A DNA stretch of 64,000 nucleotides from Pseudomonadales bacterium (GTDB taxonomy: Bacteria; Pseudomonadota; Gammaproteobacteria; Pseudomonadales; Pseudohongiellaceae), in assembly GCA_024234325.1 (NCBI GenBank), contig JACKOJ010000003.1:372001-436000 (forward strand), in the 5' to 3' direction. Shown here in pieces: positions 26,456-35,145 of the stretch. The notes beneath the pieces are model-generated. The model made no database searches, was not told the origin of the DNA, and saw only the letters and a list, made by a program, of their open reading frames with translations. Position numbers and translations under genes: made by a program. Each line of letters begins with the position of its first letter. Position 1 is the first letter of the stretch.

Positions 26456-28120
26456 ATGCGCGCAGTCATGATGCTGGTATCGGGTGCCCTGCTCGGCGTT
26501 CTGGTGTTCCCCGGGCAATGGATTCCCGCCGAGCTGCGCTTCGACATGGCCAGTGTGTTTGGAACGCCCGCCTATCGTGCGCCGGCCGCGACGCCGGAGA
26601 TGAGCGCCGGTATGACGCCAATCGACACCATGTGCCCCGAAGACCTGCTGGGCTGGCGTTCCGCCCAGACCATAGAGGGGGTGGAGATCGCCGCCGCTTC
26701 GACCTGCAGCGCCGACAACCCCTACGCGATTGCTGCCTTCGTCAAGGGCACCAACAATGTGTCCATGGAGACCCTGCTGCGGGCAGGGCTGACACCGGAT
26801 GCGCTGGAGAAAGGGGCAGACCTGGACGGTGACGGAGATCCTGACGAGATTCATATCCGTCTGGAAATATCCGAACTCAATGGCGGTTCCCCGGATGCGC
26901 AGGAGCCGGTGGTGCAGTACGAGATTGCTCCCGGCATTACACCGGGTCTATGGGTGTTTTCTCCGAAGAGCTTCGGCATGGCGACCGAAAACTTCGACTC
27001 CAATATCGCCAATGCCCTGTTGCGCTCCCCTGCTCCGGCGATCCGGGTGGAACAGGGTGACCATATCTACATCACCCTCGAAAACACTCACTACATGCCT
27101 CACACCATTCATCTGCACGGGGTGGACCACGCCTATCGGCGGGCAGACGGTCAGGGCAATGATGGCGTGCCCATGAGCAGTGAACTGCCGGTGCAGCCGG
27201 GGGAGGCCCGCACCTACGAGATTCTTCCCCGCAGCGCGGGCACTGCCTTTTACCACTGCCATGTGCAGCCGCAGTCGCATATCCTGATGGGGCTGCAGGG
27301 CATGTTTATCGTCGAGGAAAACCGGCCCAACAACACACTGCAGTCGATGAACATCGGGGCCGGGGAAGTGCGGGTGCGCTCTCAGGCCAGCCGCGAGACA
27401 TACGACCAGGAATACGATCTGCAGTACACCGACATCGACAGCGGTCTGAACAACATCATCCAGCAGACCAACGATCCGGCACGCATCGAGCAGTGGCTGC
27501 ACGGGGGCTATAACCTTAGCAGCGCCCACAGCAATTATTTCACGGTGAATGGTCGCTCCTTCCCCTACAGCTTCCGCGAGTCCCTGGTGGTGACGAAGGG
27601 GGACGAGCGTATCCGCCTGCGGGTGCTCAACGCCGGGACGGAGGGGCTGGCCCTGCACACCCATGGGCACAAGGCAACGGTGACGCACCTGGACGGTCAT
27701 GCCTTGCCCGAGCAGGGACAGATCACGCGGGATGTCTTCTGGCTCGCCAGTGCCCAGCGCATGGATCTGACGCTGGATACCCGCAACGATGGCGTCCACT
27801 CCTACGGCAGCGGGGTGTGGATGCTGCACGACCATACCGGCAAGGGCACCACCAACGATGGCATTGCACCGGGTGGCAACATGAGCGCCATTGTCTATCG
27901 TGACTATCTCGCCGAGAATGGCTGGCCCATCACCCAGGGAGAAGACATGGGAATGTTCTTTGACCCGGCGTTCTATCGGCGTGGGGATCGGGACAGCGAG
28001 CCAGCCGTTGAGATGAACGCGGCATTCTTCCTGCGGCTGCTGGCCCTGGGCTTCGCGGTGGCCCTGCTGCTGACGGGGTTTGTTTCCCTGCTGCTTCCCC
28101 TGGCGAGGAAATCCCCATGA
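26456..28120 (+). CDS. Membrane-anchored two-domain multicopper oxidase
   Basis: 554 residues. A signal or anchor segment lies at 1-20 and a C-terminal transmembrane helix at about 525-548. Cupredoxin domain 1 holds HTIHLHG (His219, His221) and FYHCHVQ (His267-Cys268-His269, with His275), so it carries both trinuclear ligands and the type 1 copper Cys. Domain 2 holds HTHGH (His401, 403, 405) and LHDHT (His458, His460), where Asp459 replaces the type 1 Cys. A DGDGDPDE calcium-type motif lies before domain 1. It would couple oxidation of a substrate or cupredoxin to oxygen reduction in the periplasm. GGAG-type RBS; overlaps the next gene by 4 bp. Confidence 0.88.
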   Translation: MRAVMMLVSGALLGVLVFPGQWIPAELRFDMASVFGTPAYRAPAATPEMSAGMTPIDTMCPEDLLGWRSAQTIEGVEIAAASTCSADNPYAIAAFVKGTNNVSMETLLRAGLTPDALEKGADLDGDGDPDEIHIRLEISELNGGSPDAQEPVVQYEIAPGITPGLWVFSPKSFGMATENFDSNIANALLRSPAPAIRVEQGDHIYITLENTHYMPHTIHLHGVDHAYRRADGQGNDGVPMSSELPVQPGEARTYEILPRSAGTAFYHCHVQPQSHILMGLQGMFIVEENRPNNTLQSMNIGAGEVRVRSQASRETYDQEYDLQYTDIDSGLNNIIQQTNDPARIEQWLHGGYNLSSAHSNYFTVNGRSFPYSFRESLVVTKGDERIRLRVLNAGTEGLALHTHGHKATVTHLDGHALPEQGQITRDVFWLASAQRMDLTLDTRNDGVHSYGSGVWMLHDHTGKGTTNDGIAPGGNMSAIVYRDYLAENGWPITQGEDMGMFFDPAFYRRGDRDSEPAVEMNAAFFLRLLALGFAVALLLTGFVSLLLPLARKSP

Positions 28121-28800
28121 GGTTCGGAGCCGAATTCGGACTGCTGTGCGCTCTGCTCGTCCTGCCATCTGCTGCACTGGCACAGCATGAGCATCACATG
28201 CACGCAGAGGGCGCGGACGGCTCGCGCTTCGATCGTACCGGCATGGTCATGAATACGAATACGGAAACTCTGCCGCAGAACTGCGAACAGATCAGTGCAG
28301 ACCTGGAGTGGACCGTGCGGGCGGGTACCCGCTATGCCCTGCGGGAGGCGGGTCGCGTGTTTGGCTACAGCCAGGTTGCATTCGAGGCGCCACCCTGCAG
28401 CCGCATTACCGTGCGCTTCATCAACGAGGACGCTATTCGCCACCAGTGGATGGTGCACGGGCTGCCCCGCTACCTGTACCCGGAGGGCATGTTTCACCTG
28501 GAGGCAAGCGGTGGGCAGGAAGTACAGGGCACTTTCATCGTGCCGGGAGATGATGCCACCTATCTGGTGCATTGCGACATTACCCAGCACATGGAAAAGG
28601 GCATGAAGGGACAATTGACCGTTGGGCGGGGCAATGGTGATCTGTGGAGCATTCCGGGCGTGACTGCCGATTTCAATCAGTCATCGACAAATCCACGTGG
28701 CACCCTCATGCTGCTGGGTGTGTCGATCATGCTGGGCATGGGAGTGCTGACGACGACGCTCATCGGCAAACAGGACAAGACAGTCACAAAAGAGAAGTGA
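28117..28800 (+). CDS. Membrane-anchored cupredoxin
   Basis: 227 residues. A signal peptide (about 1-22) is followed by a His-rich stretch (QHEHHMH). The cupredoxin core has His109 or His114 (RHQWMVH), then Cys153, His158 and Met163 (HCDITQHMEKGM), a complete type 1 copper set. A C-terminal transmembrane helix (about 195-215) tethers it to the inner membrane. It is translationally coupled to the multicopper oxidase (ATGA overlap), which makes it the likely electron donor or acceptor. The His-rich N-terminus could collect copper. Confidence 0.88.
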   Translation: MRFGAEFGLLCALLVLPSAALAQHEHHMHAEGADGSRFDRTGMVMNTNTETLPQNCEQISADLEWTVRAGTRYALREAGRVFGYSQVAFEAPPCSRITVRFINEDAIRHQWMVHGLPRYLYPEGMFHLEASGGQEVQGTFIVPGDDATYLVHCDITQHMEKGMKGQLTVGRGNGDLWSIPGVTADFNQSSTNPRGTLMLLGVSIMLGMGVLTTTLIGKQDKTVTKEK

Positions 28801-28801
28801 T

Positions 28802-30004
28802 ATGAGTAGACGGCAGATGCTGACACAACCCCTGTTGCTGCTTGCGGGCAGTGCATTGCTCGCCGCCTGTCAGGCGACGGGTGTCCCGCATTACGAACGC
28901 ACGACTCTGGATGAATCGATCCAGGGCGGTTATGGCCTGACGGTGGCGGACATTGACGGCGACGGACGCCAGGACATTGTGGCACTGGCCACCAACCCTG
29001 CGCAGTTTGTCTGGTATCGCAATCCCGGCTGGGAAAAATACCCGATCACCTCCACCAGCAGCGGAGACATTGCTGCTGCTCCCCATGACATCGACGGCGA
29101 TGGCGACGTCGATCTGGTGCTGGCAAGTGAGTTCAATCTGCAGGCCTCCACGGAAGGCGGCCTGGTGCAGTGGTTCGAGAACCCCGGTAACCCGCGGGAA
29201 AATCAGCAGTGGCAGGCGCATGATATTGACCGCGTACCGACCTCCCACCGTTTGCGCTGGGTCGATATCCGGGGCGATGGCAAGCCTGTGCTGATCAATA
29301 TGCCGATTATCGGTATCGGGGCGCAGGCACCGGACTATGCGGTAGGTGCCCAGATGAAGGCGTATCAGGTGCCGCAGAATCCGGCGGGGCGCTGGTCTGC
29401 GATCGTGCTCAGCGACGCCTTCGAGATGGCTCATGGCATCACGGTGGTGGACTGGAATGGCGATGGTCGCGAGGAATTGCTGACGGCCAGCTTTGCCGGC
29501 GTCGGCCTGATGCAGTTCGCCGTGGATGGAGTCTTCGTCAAACAGACCCTGCTGGGTGCCGGCAATCGGGGGGAGCGTCCGAATCAGGGCAGCAGTGAAG
29601 TGGGGCTGGGGCAACTGCGTCACGGGCCGCGCTTTCTGGCCGCCATTGAGCCGTGGCACGGCAATGAGGTGGTGATCTACGAGGCGGGTGAGGACGGTGC
29701 CCTGCCCTGGAACCGCCGTGTCATCGATGACAGCTTTGTCGGCGGGCACGCACTGCTGGTGGCCGATCTGGACCGGGACGGTAGTGATGAGATCATTGCG
29801 GGATTTCGTTCACGCCCCTACGGGCTCTATGTGTACCGCTATCAGGCGGAAACCGGCACGTGGGAGCGCAGCGCCCTCGACGAGGGTGGTATCGGCCTGG
29901 CGGGTCTGGCGATTGCCGATTTCAATGGCGACGGCTATCCGGACATTGCCGCGATCGGAACCGCGACGGGCAATGTGGTGCTGTTCGAGAGTGAGGGGCC
30001 CTGA
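28802..30004 (+). CDS. FG-GAP/VCBS-repeat lipoprotein
   Basis: 400 residues. A lipobox (LLAAC) predicts lipidation at Cys23. The remainder is a seven-bladed-propeller type domain with calcium-binding FG-GAP repeats: ADIDGDGRQDIV, HDIDGDGDVDLV, VDWNGDGREELL, ADLDRDGSDEII and ADFNGDGYPDIA. It starts 1 bp after the cupredoxin stop, so it is the last gene of the copper operon. Such propellers often bind proteins or glycans at the cell surface; here it may be a docking or substrate-binding subunit. Its stop codon is the loop of a perfect hairpin. Confidence 0.87.
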   Translation: MSRRQMLTQPLLLLAGSALLAACQATGVPHYERTTLDESIQGGYGLTVADIDGDGRQDIVALATNPAQFVWYRNPGWEKYPITSTSSGDIAAAPHDIDGDGDVDLVLASEFNLQASTEGGLVQWFENPGNPRENQQWQAHDIDRVPTSHRLRWVDIRGDGKPVLINMPIIGIGAQAPDYAVGAQMKAYQVPQNPAGRWSAIVLSDAFEMAHGITVVDWNGDGREELLTASFAGVGLMQFAVDGVFVKQTLLGAGNRGERPNQGSSEVGLGQLRHGPRFLAAIEPWHGNEVVIYEAGEDGALPWNRRVIDDSFVGGHALLVADLDRDGSDEIIAGFRSRPYGLYVYRYQAETGTWERSALDEGGIGLAGLAIADFNGDGYPDIAAIGTATGNVVLFESEGP

Positions 30005-30011
30005 GGGCCCC
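29995..30011 (+). terminator. Perfect GC hairpin with stop codon as its loop
   Basis: GGGGCCC (29995-30001), loop TGA (the FG-GAP gene's stop), GGGCCCC (30005-30011), then a pyrimidine-rich run (ctgtctttctgtc). It lies between convergent genes and could end both transcripts. Confidence 0.5.
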
Positions 30012-30031
30012 ACTGTCTTTCTGTCCGTTCC

Positions 30032-31321
30032 TCATTCCCCTGCCGGAGGCACGCGGTTCCCGGCAATCCACACCTCTTCCAGTGTCTCGGTGTTGTGAAT
30101 GTCTTCCAGCGGGTTGCGCTCGAACACCAGCACGTCGGCCCACTTGCCTGCCTCCAGGGTGCCGAGATAGTCCAGCCCCATGCAGTCTGCGGCAACGGAG
30201 GTGGCGGACTGAATCACCTGCATCGGGGTCATGCCTGCCTCCACCATCATCTGCATTTCCAGGTGCTCAAAATAGCCCTGGAAACGGGCAACGGGGCCTG
30301 AGTCGGTGCCCATGACCACCTTGACCCCGGCATCGGACAGCGTTTTCAGGTTGCGCATTGCCATGGGCAGGGCCTGGTTCTTGTAGTGCTGGGCCGACGC
30401 GCTGTCACGCAGGCGTGCCTGGCGCTCCGGTTCTCTCAGGGTGGCGATGATCGCGGGATCCACCTCACGGGTAAAGAAGGGGTCGCTGAAGAAGGCCGGT
30501 TCGCCTTCGTAGACATAGGTGGACAGCTCCCGTGTCAGCGTGGGGGTGTAGCAGACGTCCCGCTGTTTCAGGGCATCAATGAATTCCTTGTCAACTTCCT
30601 TGTCCCGCACACTGTGCGCCATGAAGTCCGCACCAGCGGCCAGCGTGGCCTTGGCATCCTCCAGATTGTACATGTGCACGGCCAGGGGAATGCCCCGCTT
30701 GTCGGATTCCTCTGCGATCGCGGTGTAGATTTCCGGCGCCATCTTGGGGGTGCGTCCCAGGTTGTCGTCAACACGGATCTTGATGAAATTGGCGTTCTGA
30801 TCGGCTACGCCGTTGACGGCACGCCGGGCCTGTTCCACGGTGTCGGGGGCCAGCACAGGGCCTGCCACCATCAGGCGGGCATGGTTGACGTTTACCGGAT
30901 CCGTGGTATTGCGAACCTCAAAACCCTCGAACTCGTCATCGCCCAGGCTGTTGACGGTCGTGATGCCGTAACGGGCATACAGGGCCAGTTGCCGCAGTAC
31001 ATTGCCGTAGTCGTAGTGGCCGGTCTCCAGGCCGAGCACCTGACCGACATGGCCGTGGGTATTGATGAAGCCGGGCAGCAGCGTCTTGCCGCTGACATCG
31101 ATGCGTTCTGCCTGCGGAGGGATAGGAGTGCTGGCTGCCGGGCCCACTGCCGTGATCTTGCCGTCTTCGGTGATCAGGACGCCGTCTTCAATGGCGGCTG
31201 CTCCCGTGCCGTCGATGATGCGACCGCCGACGAAGGCAAGCGCTCCGAAGCCGGCGTGGGAGGAGGTGCTTGCCAGTGCGATGGCCAGTGCCAGGATTCC
31301 CGTGTTTGTTCTGATTCTCAT
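30032..31321 (-). CDS. Secreted amidohydrolase-family metal-dependent hydrolase
   Basis: 429 residues with a signal peptide (about 1-23). The composite domain opens GGRIIDGTGAAAIEDGVL. The metal site begins LLPGFINTHGHVG (HGH here in place of the common HxH), then FIKIRVDD (Lys region), LAVHMY, DFMAHSVRD and MGTDSGP, which supply the other His ligands and the catalytic Asp. ADVLVFERNPLEDI is the typical C-terminal strand. Related periplasmic enzymes are imidazolonepropionase-like prolidases or carboxypeptidases. The substrate is unknown. It is convergent with the copper operon, 27 bp apart. Confidence 0.88.
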   Translation of the reverse strand: MRIRTNTGILALAIALASTSSHAGFGALAFVGGRIIDGTGAAAIEDGVLITEDGKITAVGPAASTPIPPQAERIDVSGKTLLPGFINTHGHVGQVLGLETGHYDYGNVLRQLALYARYGITTVNSLGDDEFEGFEVRNTTDPVNVNHARLMVAGPVLAPDTVEQARRAVNGVADQNANFIKIRVDDNLGRTPKMAPEIYTAIAEESDKRGIPLAVHMYNLEDAKATLAAGADFMAHSVRDKEVDKEFIDALKQRDVCYTPTLTRELSTYVYEGEPAFFSDPFFTREVDPAIIATLREPERQARLRDSASAQHYKNQALPMAMRNLKTLSDAGVKVVMGTDSGPVARFQGYFEHLEMQMMVEAGMTPMQVIQSATSVAADCMGLDYLGTLEAGKWADVLVFERNPLEDIHNTETLEEVWIAGNRVPPAGE

Positions 31322-31458
31322 GAGCGCTCTCCTGCAGTTTCTGCCGGGGGCTGCGGGCTTCCCGGGCTTGGTTGACAGCTTATCGGGTTCTGTAGGTTAA
31401 TGCCACGCAAGGGAGCGCAGTTCCCCGCGACCAGACCAATATTCTGTGGAGAAAAAAA

Positions 31459-32274
31459 ATGGAAAATCTTCAAGTCAACTCTGATGTGTTGATCGGTTAC
31501 GTGTATCTGTACGGACCCAAACTGATCGCGGCCGTTCTGACGCTGGTTATCGGCTTATGGCTTGCCGGCTTCCTGGTCAGCATGATCAAGAAGATGCTGA
31601 ACAAGAGCAAGGTGGAGCCCTCTCTGCAGAGCTTCCTCAGCAGCTTATTCAGTATTCTGTTCAAGGTGATGGTCTATATCACTGCGCTGGGTGTGGCGGG
31701 TGTCGAGATGACCTCCTTTGTCGCCATTCTCGGTGCCGCCGGTCTGGCCGTCGGTCTGGCGCTGTCCGGCACCCTGCAGAACTTTGCAGGCGGCGTGATG
31801 ATTCTGCTGTTCAAGACTTTCAAGGTGGGTGACTTCATCGAGGCACAGGGTTACTCCGGCACCGTGAAGGAAATCCAGATTTTCGTCACCATGCTGACGA
31901 CGCCGGACAACAAGACCGTGCTCATTCCCAACGGTCCATTGTCCACCGGAACTCTGGTTAATTTTTCAGCACAACCCACCCGTCGCGTGGACTGGACATT
32001 CGGCATTGCCTATGGTGATGACATCGACAAGGCCTACGAAGTGATCAAACGCCTGATCGCGGAAGATGCCCGGGTGCTCAAGGACCCGGAGCCGTTCTGC
32101 GCGCTGTCGGCACTGGCGGACAGCTCCGTGAATATCGTGGTGCGTGTCTGGGTCAATGCGGCCGATTACTGGGGCGTGTACTTCCTGCTGAACGAGCGGG
32201 TGTACAAGGAATTCCCGGGGGCTGGTCTTTCCATTCCGTTCCCGCAGCGCGATGTGCACCTTTATCAGAAGTGA
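31459..32274 (+). CDS. mscS: Small-conductance mechanosensitive channel
   Basis: 271 residues, near the 286 of E. coli MscS. Three N-terminal hydrophobic segments end in the pore helix AILGAAGLAVGLALSGTLQNFAGGVMIL, with the Gly/Ala packing that lines the pore. The beta domain follows (FKVGDFIEAQGYSGTVKEI, NKTVLIPNGPLSTGTLVNFS) and a C-terminal alpha-beta part. It opens under hypo-osmotic membrane tension and releases solutes. RBS GGAG. The next gene begins 74 bp downstream. Confidence 0.95.
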   Translation: MENLQVNSDVLIGYVYLYGPKLIAAVLTLVIGLWLAGFLVSMIKKMLNKSKVEPSLQSFLSSLFSILFKVMVYITALGVAGVEMTSFVAILGAAGLAVGLALSGTLQNFAGGVMILLFKTFKVGDFIEAQGYSGTVKEIQIFVTMLTTPDNKTVLIPNGPLSTGTLVNFSAQPTRRVDWTFGIAYGDDIDKAYEVIKRLIAEDARVLKDPEPFCALSALADSSVNIVVRVWVNAADYWGVYFLLNERVYKEFPGAGLSIPFPQRDVHLYQK

Positions 32275-32348
32275 ATCACAGACTTTGCAAGACGATGGAT
32301 GTTAGGCTGAAAACGTTCGAACTAACCAATAAGCCCAAGGAGAATGTG

Positions 32349-32735
32349 ATGAAGACTAATTCGCTTACACGTCGCTCGATCGGTTCCATTCTGATTGTCG
32401 CGCTGACTCTGATGGGGGTACAGGCCCCCGCCATGGCGGATATTGTCAGCACGGACCAACTGGTCGCCGAACAGCGTGCCGATGCCCAGCGTGCAACGGT
32501 TGCCGGATTCCTGGCGCGCGAGGATGTCCGCGCTCAACTGGAGGCTCGTGGTGTCAATGCCGAGGATGCCATGCAACGTGTAGACAGTCTGACGGATACC
32601 GAACTCGCCGAGTTGTCCCAGCAGATTGACACCCTGCCGGCCGGTGAAGGTGCCATTGGCCTGGTCATTGGCATTCTTGTGATCTTCATGTTGCTCGATA
32701 TCGCGGGCGTCACCGATATCTTCCCTGCCATCTGA
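32349..32735 (+). CDS. PA2779-family protein
   Basis: 128 residues from the ATG at 32349, preceded by AAGGAG. A signal peptide (about 1-31, ending MAD) is followed by a helical region (REDVRAQLEARGVNAEDAMQRVDSLTDTELAELSQQIDTLPAG) and a C-terminal hydrophobic helix (about 104-122). This layout is typical of the PA2779 family, which is almost always next to a PA2778-type peptidase, as here. The function of the family is not known. The helix before the membrane segment resembles a regulatory or substrate stretch for the neighbouring peptidase. Confidence 0.88.
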   Translation: MKTNSLTRRSIGSILIVALTLMGVQAPAMADIVSTDQLVAEQRADAQRATVAGFLAREDVRAQLEARGVNAEDAMQRVDSLTDTELAELSQQIDTLPAGEGAIGLVIGILVIFMLLDIAGVTDIFPAI

Positions 32736-32751
32736 TTTGCAGGAAGCTCCC

Positions 32752-33723
32752 ATGCAGTCGCGGATATTTCGCGTCTTCGCCGGGATCATCGCAGTGCTCT
32801 GGCTGAGTGGGTGTGTTTCCACCCCTCAGTCCAGGGAGGTGATCGGAGAGTATAAACACCCTTCCCCTGGCTCTACCGCTTTAACGTCCCGCGTGCTGCT
32901 GGACAGCGTTCCCTTCTTTCCCCAGGAAGCCTATCAATGCGGCCCTGCTGCGCTGGCGACGGTATTGCAGGCTGCGCAGGTATCCGTGACACCCGACGCT
33001 CTTGTGTCGCAGGTTTATGTTCCTGCCCGGCAGGGATCACTGCAGATCGAGATGCTGGCAGCAGCACGTCGTCACGACCGCATCGCGCACACCTTGCCGC
33101 CTGATCTGGAGAGCGTTCTGGCCCAGGTGCAGGCAGGAAAGCCGGTGCTGGTCATGCAGAATCTTGGGCTGAGCTGGTATCCGCAGTGGCACTACGCTGT
33201 GGTCGTGGGCTATGACCTGGCACAGGAGGAGCTGACACTCCGGTCCGGTCTTGTTCGCGATTACCGCGTGCGACTGCCTGTCTTCGAGCGCACCTGGCAG
33301 CGTGCCGGGCACTGGGCGGTCGTATTGCTGGCGCCTGGTGAGCTGCCGGAAGACGGGCGTGAAGACGCCTATGTGAATTCTGTGAACGACTTTGCGCAGA
33401 GCGCTGCCGACACGGAACTGGCCAGCGCTTACGAGGCCGGTTTGCGGCGCTGGCCACAGAGTCGCCTGCTGGGAATGGCGCTGGCCAATCTGAATTATGC
33501 GCAAGGCGATCTGAAGGCAGCGAGAACGCTGTATCTGCATGTGACTCAAGTTGCGCCAGACTACGCTGCGGCGCACAATAATCTGGCGCAGACACTGCTG
33601 GACCTCGGGGAGTATGAAGCCGCGCGGACTCACGCACGTCTGGCGGTAGGGCTCGGTGGCAGTTTTTCGGCAACCTATGAAAAGACTCTTGACGCTATAG
33701 AGAAGCGCATCGGGGAGCGCTAG
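32752..33723 (+). CDS. PA2778-family C39-like cysteine peptidase lipoprotein with TPR repeats
   Basis: 323 residues from the ATG at 32752. A lipobox (LSGC) predicts a lipoprotein. The peptidase C39-like domain contains QEAYQCGPAALATVL with the active-site Cys, and the His region WHYAVVVGYD. The C-terminal third has TPR-like repeats (GMALANLNYAQGDLKAARTLY, AAHNNLAQTLLDLGEYEAA). It sits 16 bp after the PA2779 gene. The two are conserved partners in gammaproteobacteria. The last bases form CTAG, which supplies stop codons to both this gene and the convergent EAL gene. Confidence 0.9.
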   Translation: MQSRIFRVFAGIIAVLWLSGCVSTPQSREVIGEYKHPSPGSTALTSRVLLDSVPFFPQEAYQCGPAALATVLQAAQVSVTPDALVSQVYVPARQGSLQIEMLAAARRHDRIAHTLPPDLESVLAQVQAGKPVLVMQNLGLSWYPQWHYAVVVGYDLAQEELTLRSGLVRDYRVRLPVFERTWQRAGHWAVVLLAPGELPEDGREDAYVNSVNDFAQSAADTELASAYEAGLRRWPQSRLLGMALANLNYAQGDLKAARTLYLHVTQVAPDYAAAHNNLAQTLLDLGEYEAARTHARLAVGLGGSFSATYEKTLDAIEKRIGER

Positions 33724-35000
33724 AACAAGGCGTTACCGTCGTCCCACAAGACGTCACAGCAGACGATGAACTGGGCATCGTCGATTTCTGTCTGCACTGA
33801 CAGCGTGATACAGAGCGTGCCGTCGGAAATGGAGAAATAGGGTTTGGTAACCTGGACGATGCCGGGATTGCGGCAGGCGCTGGAGAAATAGTCCCGGCGC
33901 TTCCAGCTTGCCCCCTGGGTGTCTGCGAGTGCGCGCAGGCGGTCGCGCGTTTGAATCTGAATGCTGCTGGAGTTGATGTTGGAGAAACACTGGCTGCCAT
34001 CCAGCGCCAGTTGGTAGAGACGGATTGTCTTCGGCAGTGGCAGAAGACAGCCTGATATATCGATCAGATTGTGTTTCCTGTCAGCGCCGGTGGTGGCGTG
34101 AGTGAAGGCGTCGACATAGGGTTGCAGCAGTTCCTGATTCCTCTGCTGCGAGAGCAGGGATAGCTGGTCGAAACTGTTATAGAGATTTTTCCACAGGCCG
34201 GTCTGCGTCTGGATGGACTCCGACAGCAGGAACGGATGGGCAAAATAATAGCCCTGCACCAGATCAACGCCCCCTTCCATGGCGGCAATTGCCTCACTCT
34301 CCGTCTCTACGCCCTCTGCGAGCACTATGCATTTGCAGTTGTGCAGCATGCTGGTAATGCCCTTGACCAGGCATTTGACGCTGGGGTCCACGCCTGCCTT
34401 GTGCAGCATGCTGCGATCCAGTTTGACGATGTCGGGTTTGATGCGCCAGATGCGCTCAAAGTTCGACTGGCCGGCACCGAAATCATCAATCGCGATGAGA
34501 AAGCCCATTTCCCGGTATGCCTGTATGTGGCTTTCCAGTTCCTCTTCGTCATCGATCATCGATTCCAGCACTTCGATGACGATGCGGTTGGCCGGACATT
34601 TCTTGTCTGCCAACAGAGCGTTCAGGAATGCGCTGTAGCGGTGCTTCTGGCTCAGCGTGTAAGGATCCACATTGAGGAAAAGCCAGGCGCTGGGCGGGTT
34701 CAGTGCATAGAAATTTTCCACATGCACCAGTTGGCAAAGACGGTCGAGCTGATTGATCTGCTCACGCTCGTTCACATTGAACAGGTGATGAGGGGCGACT
34801 ATTGCCCCATTTTGATCGATGCCGCGGGCCAATCCTTCCAGGCCGACGATGCGCCGGTGCGCGATGCTGTAGATGGGCTGGAAGGCGGACACGACCTTGT
34901 AGTCGCGATAGGGGGCATAGCGATTGCCGTTGATATACCCCAGTGACGAAGCCAGTACCGGGTATTCCGAGTCAGAAATGCTGCCAGCTTGTGTGTCCAT
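33720..35000 (-). CDS. EAL-domain cyclic-di-GMP phosphodiesterase
   Basis: 426 residues. The EAL domain spans about 35-285: the signature reads E55-G-L instead of EAL but keeps the metal-binding Glu, and VIEVLES, IDDFGAGQSNFERI, DIVKLDRSML and VLAEGVETESEA are all present. Catalysis of c-di-GMP to pGpG is therefore likely. The C-terminal ~130 residues (after LLSQQRNQELLQPYVDAF) resemble a PAS/Cache-type sensor placed downstream of the EAL domain. No signal peptide or transmembrane segment is seen, so the sensing is cytoplasmic. Convergent with the PA2778 gene with a 4-bp overlap. Confidence 0.9.
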   Translation of the reverse strand: MDTQAGSISDSEYPVLASSLGYINGNRYAPYRDYKVVSAFQPIYSIAHRRIVGLEGLARGIDQNGAIVAPHHLFNVNEREQINQLDRLCQLVHVENFYALNPPSAWLFLNVDPYTLSQKHRYSAFLNALLADKKCPANRIVIEVLESMIDDEEELESHIQAYREMGFLIAIDDFGAGQSNFERIWRIKPDIVKLDRSMLHKAGVDPSVKCLVKGITSMLHNCKCIVLAEGVETESEAIAAMEGGVDLVQGYYFAHPFLLSESIQTQTGLWKNLYNSFDQLSLLSQQRNQELLQPYVDAFTHATTGADRKHNLIDISGCLLPLPKTIRLYQLALDGSQCFSNINSSSIQIQTRDRLRALADTQGASWKRRDYFSSACRNPGIVQVTKPYFSISDGTLCITLSVQTEIDDAQFIVCCDVLWDDGNALF

Positions 35001-35145
35001 TCCAATCCCAACGGTCCTGAACCCTGCGTTGCATCCCAGCGCAGGGGTGTTGTCTTGAGTGCCCGATTCTACAACACATCGCTGTCAATACAATCTTTTG
35101 CTACAACTCATGACGAGTTATGGCGATCCTCTCACAAATTGACTT

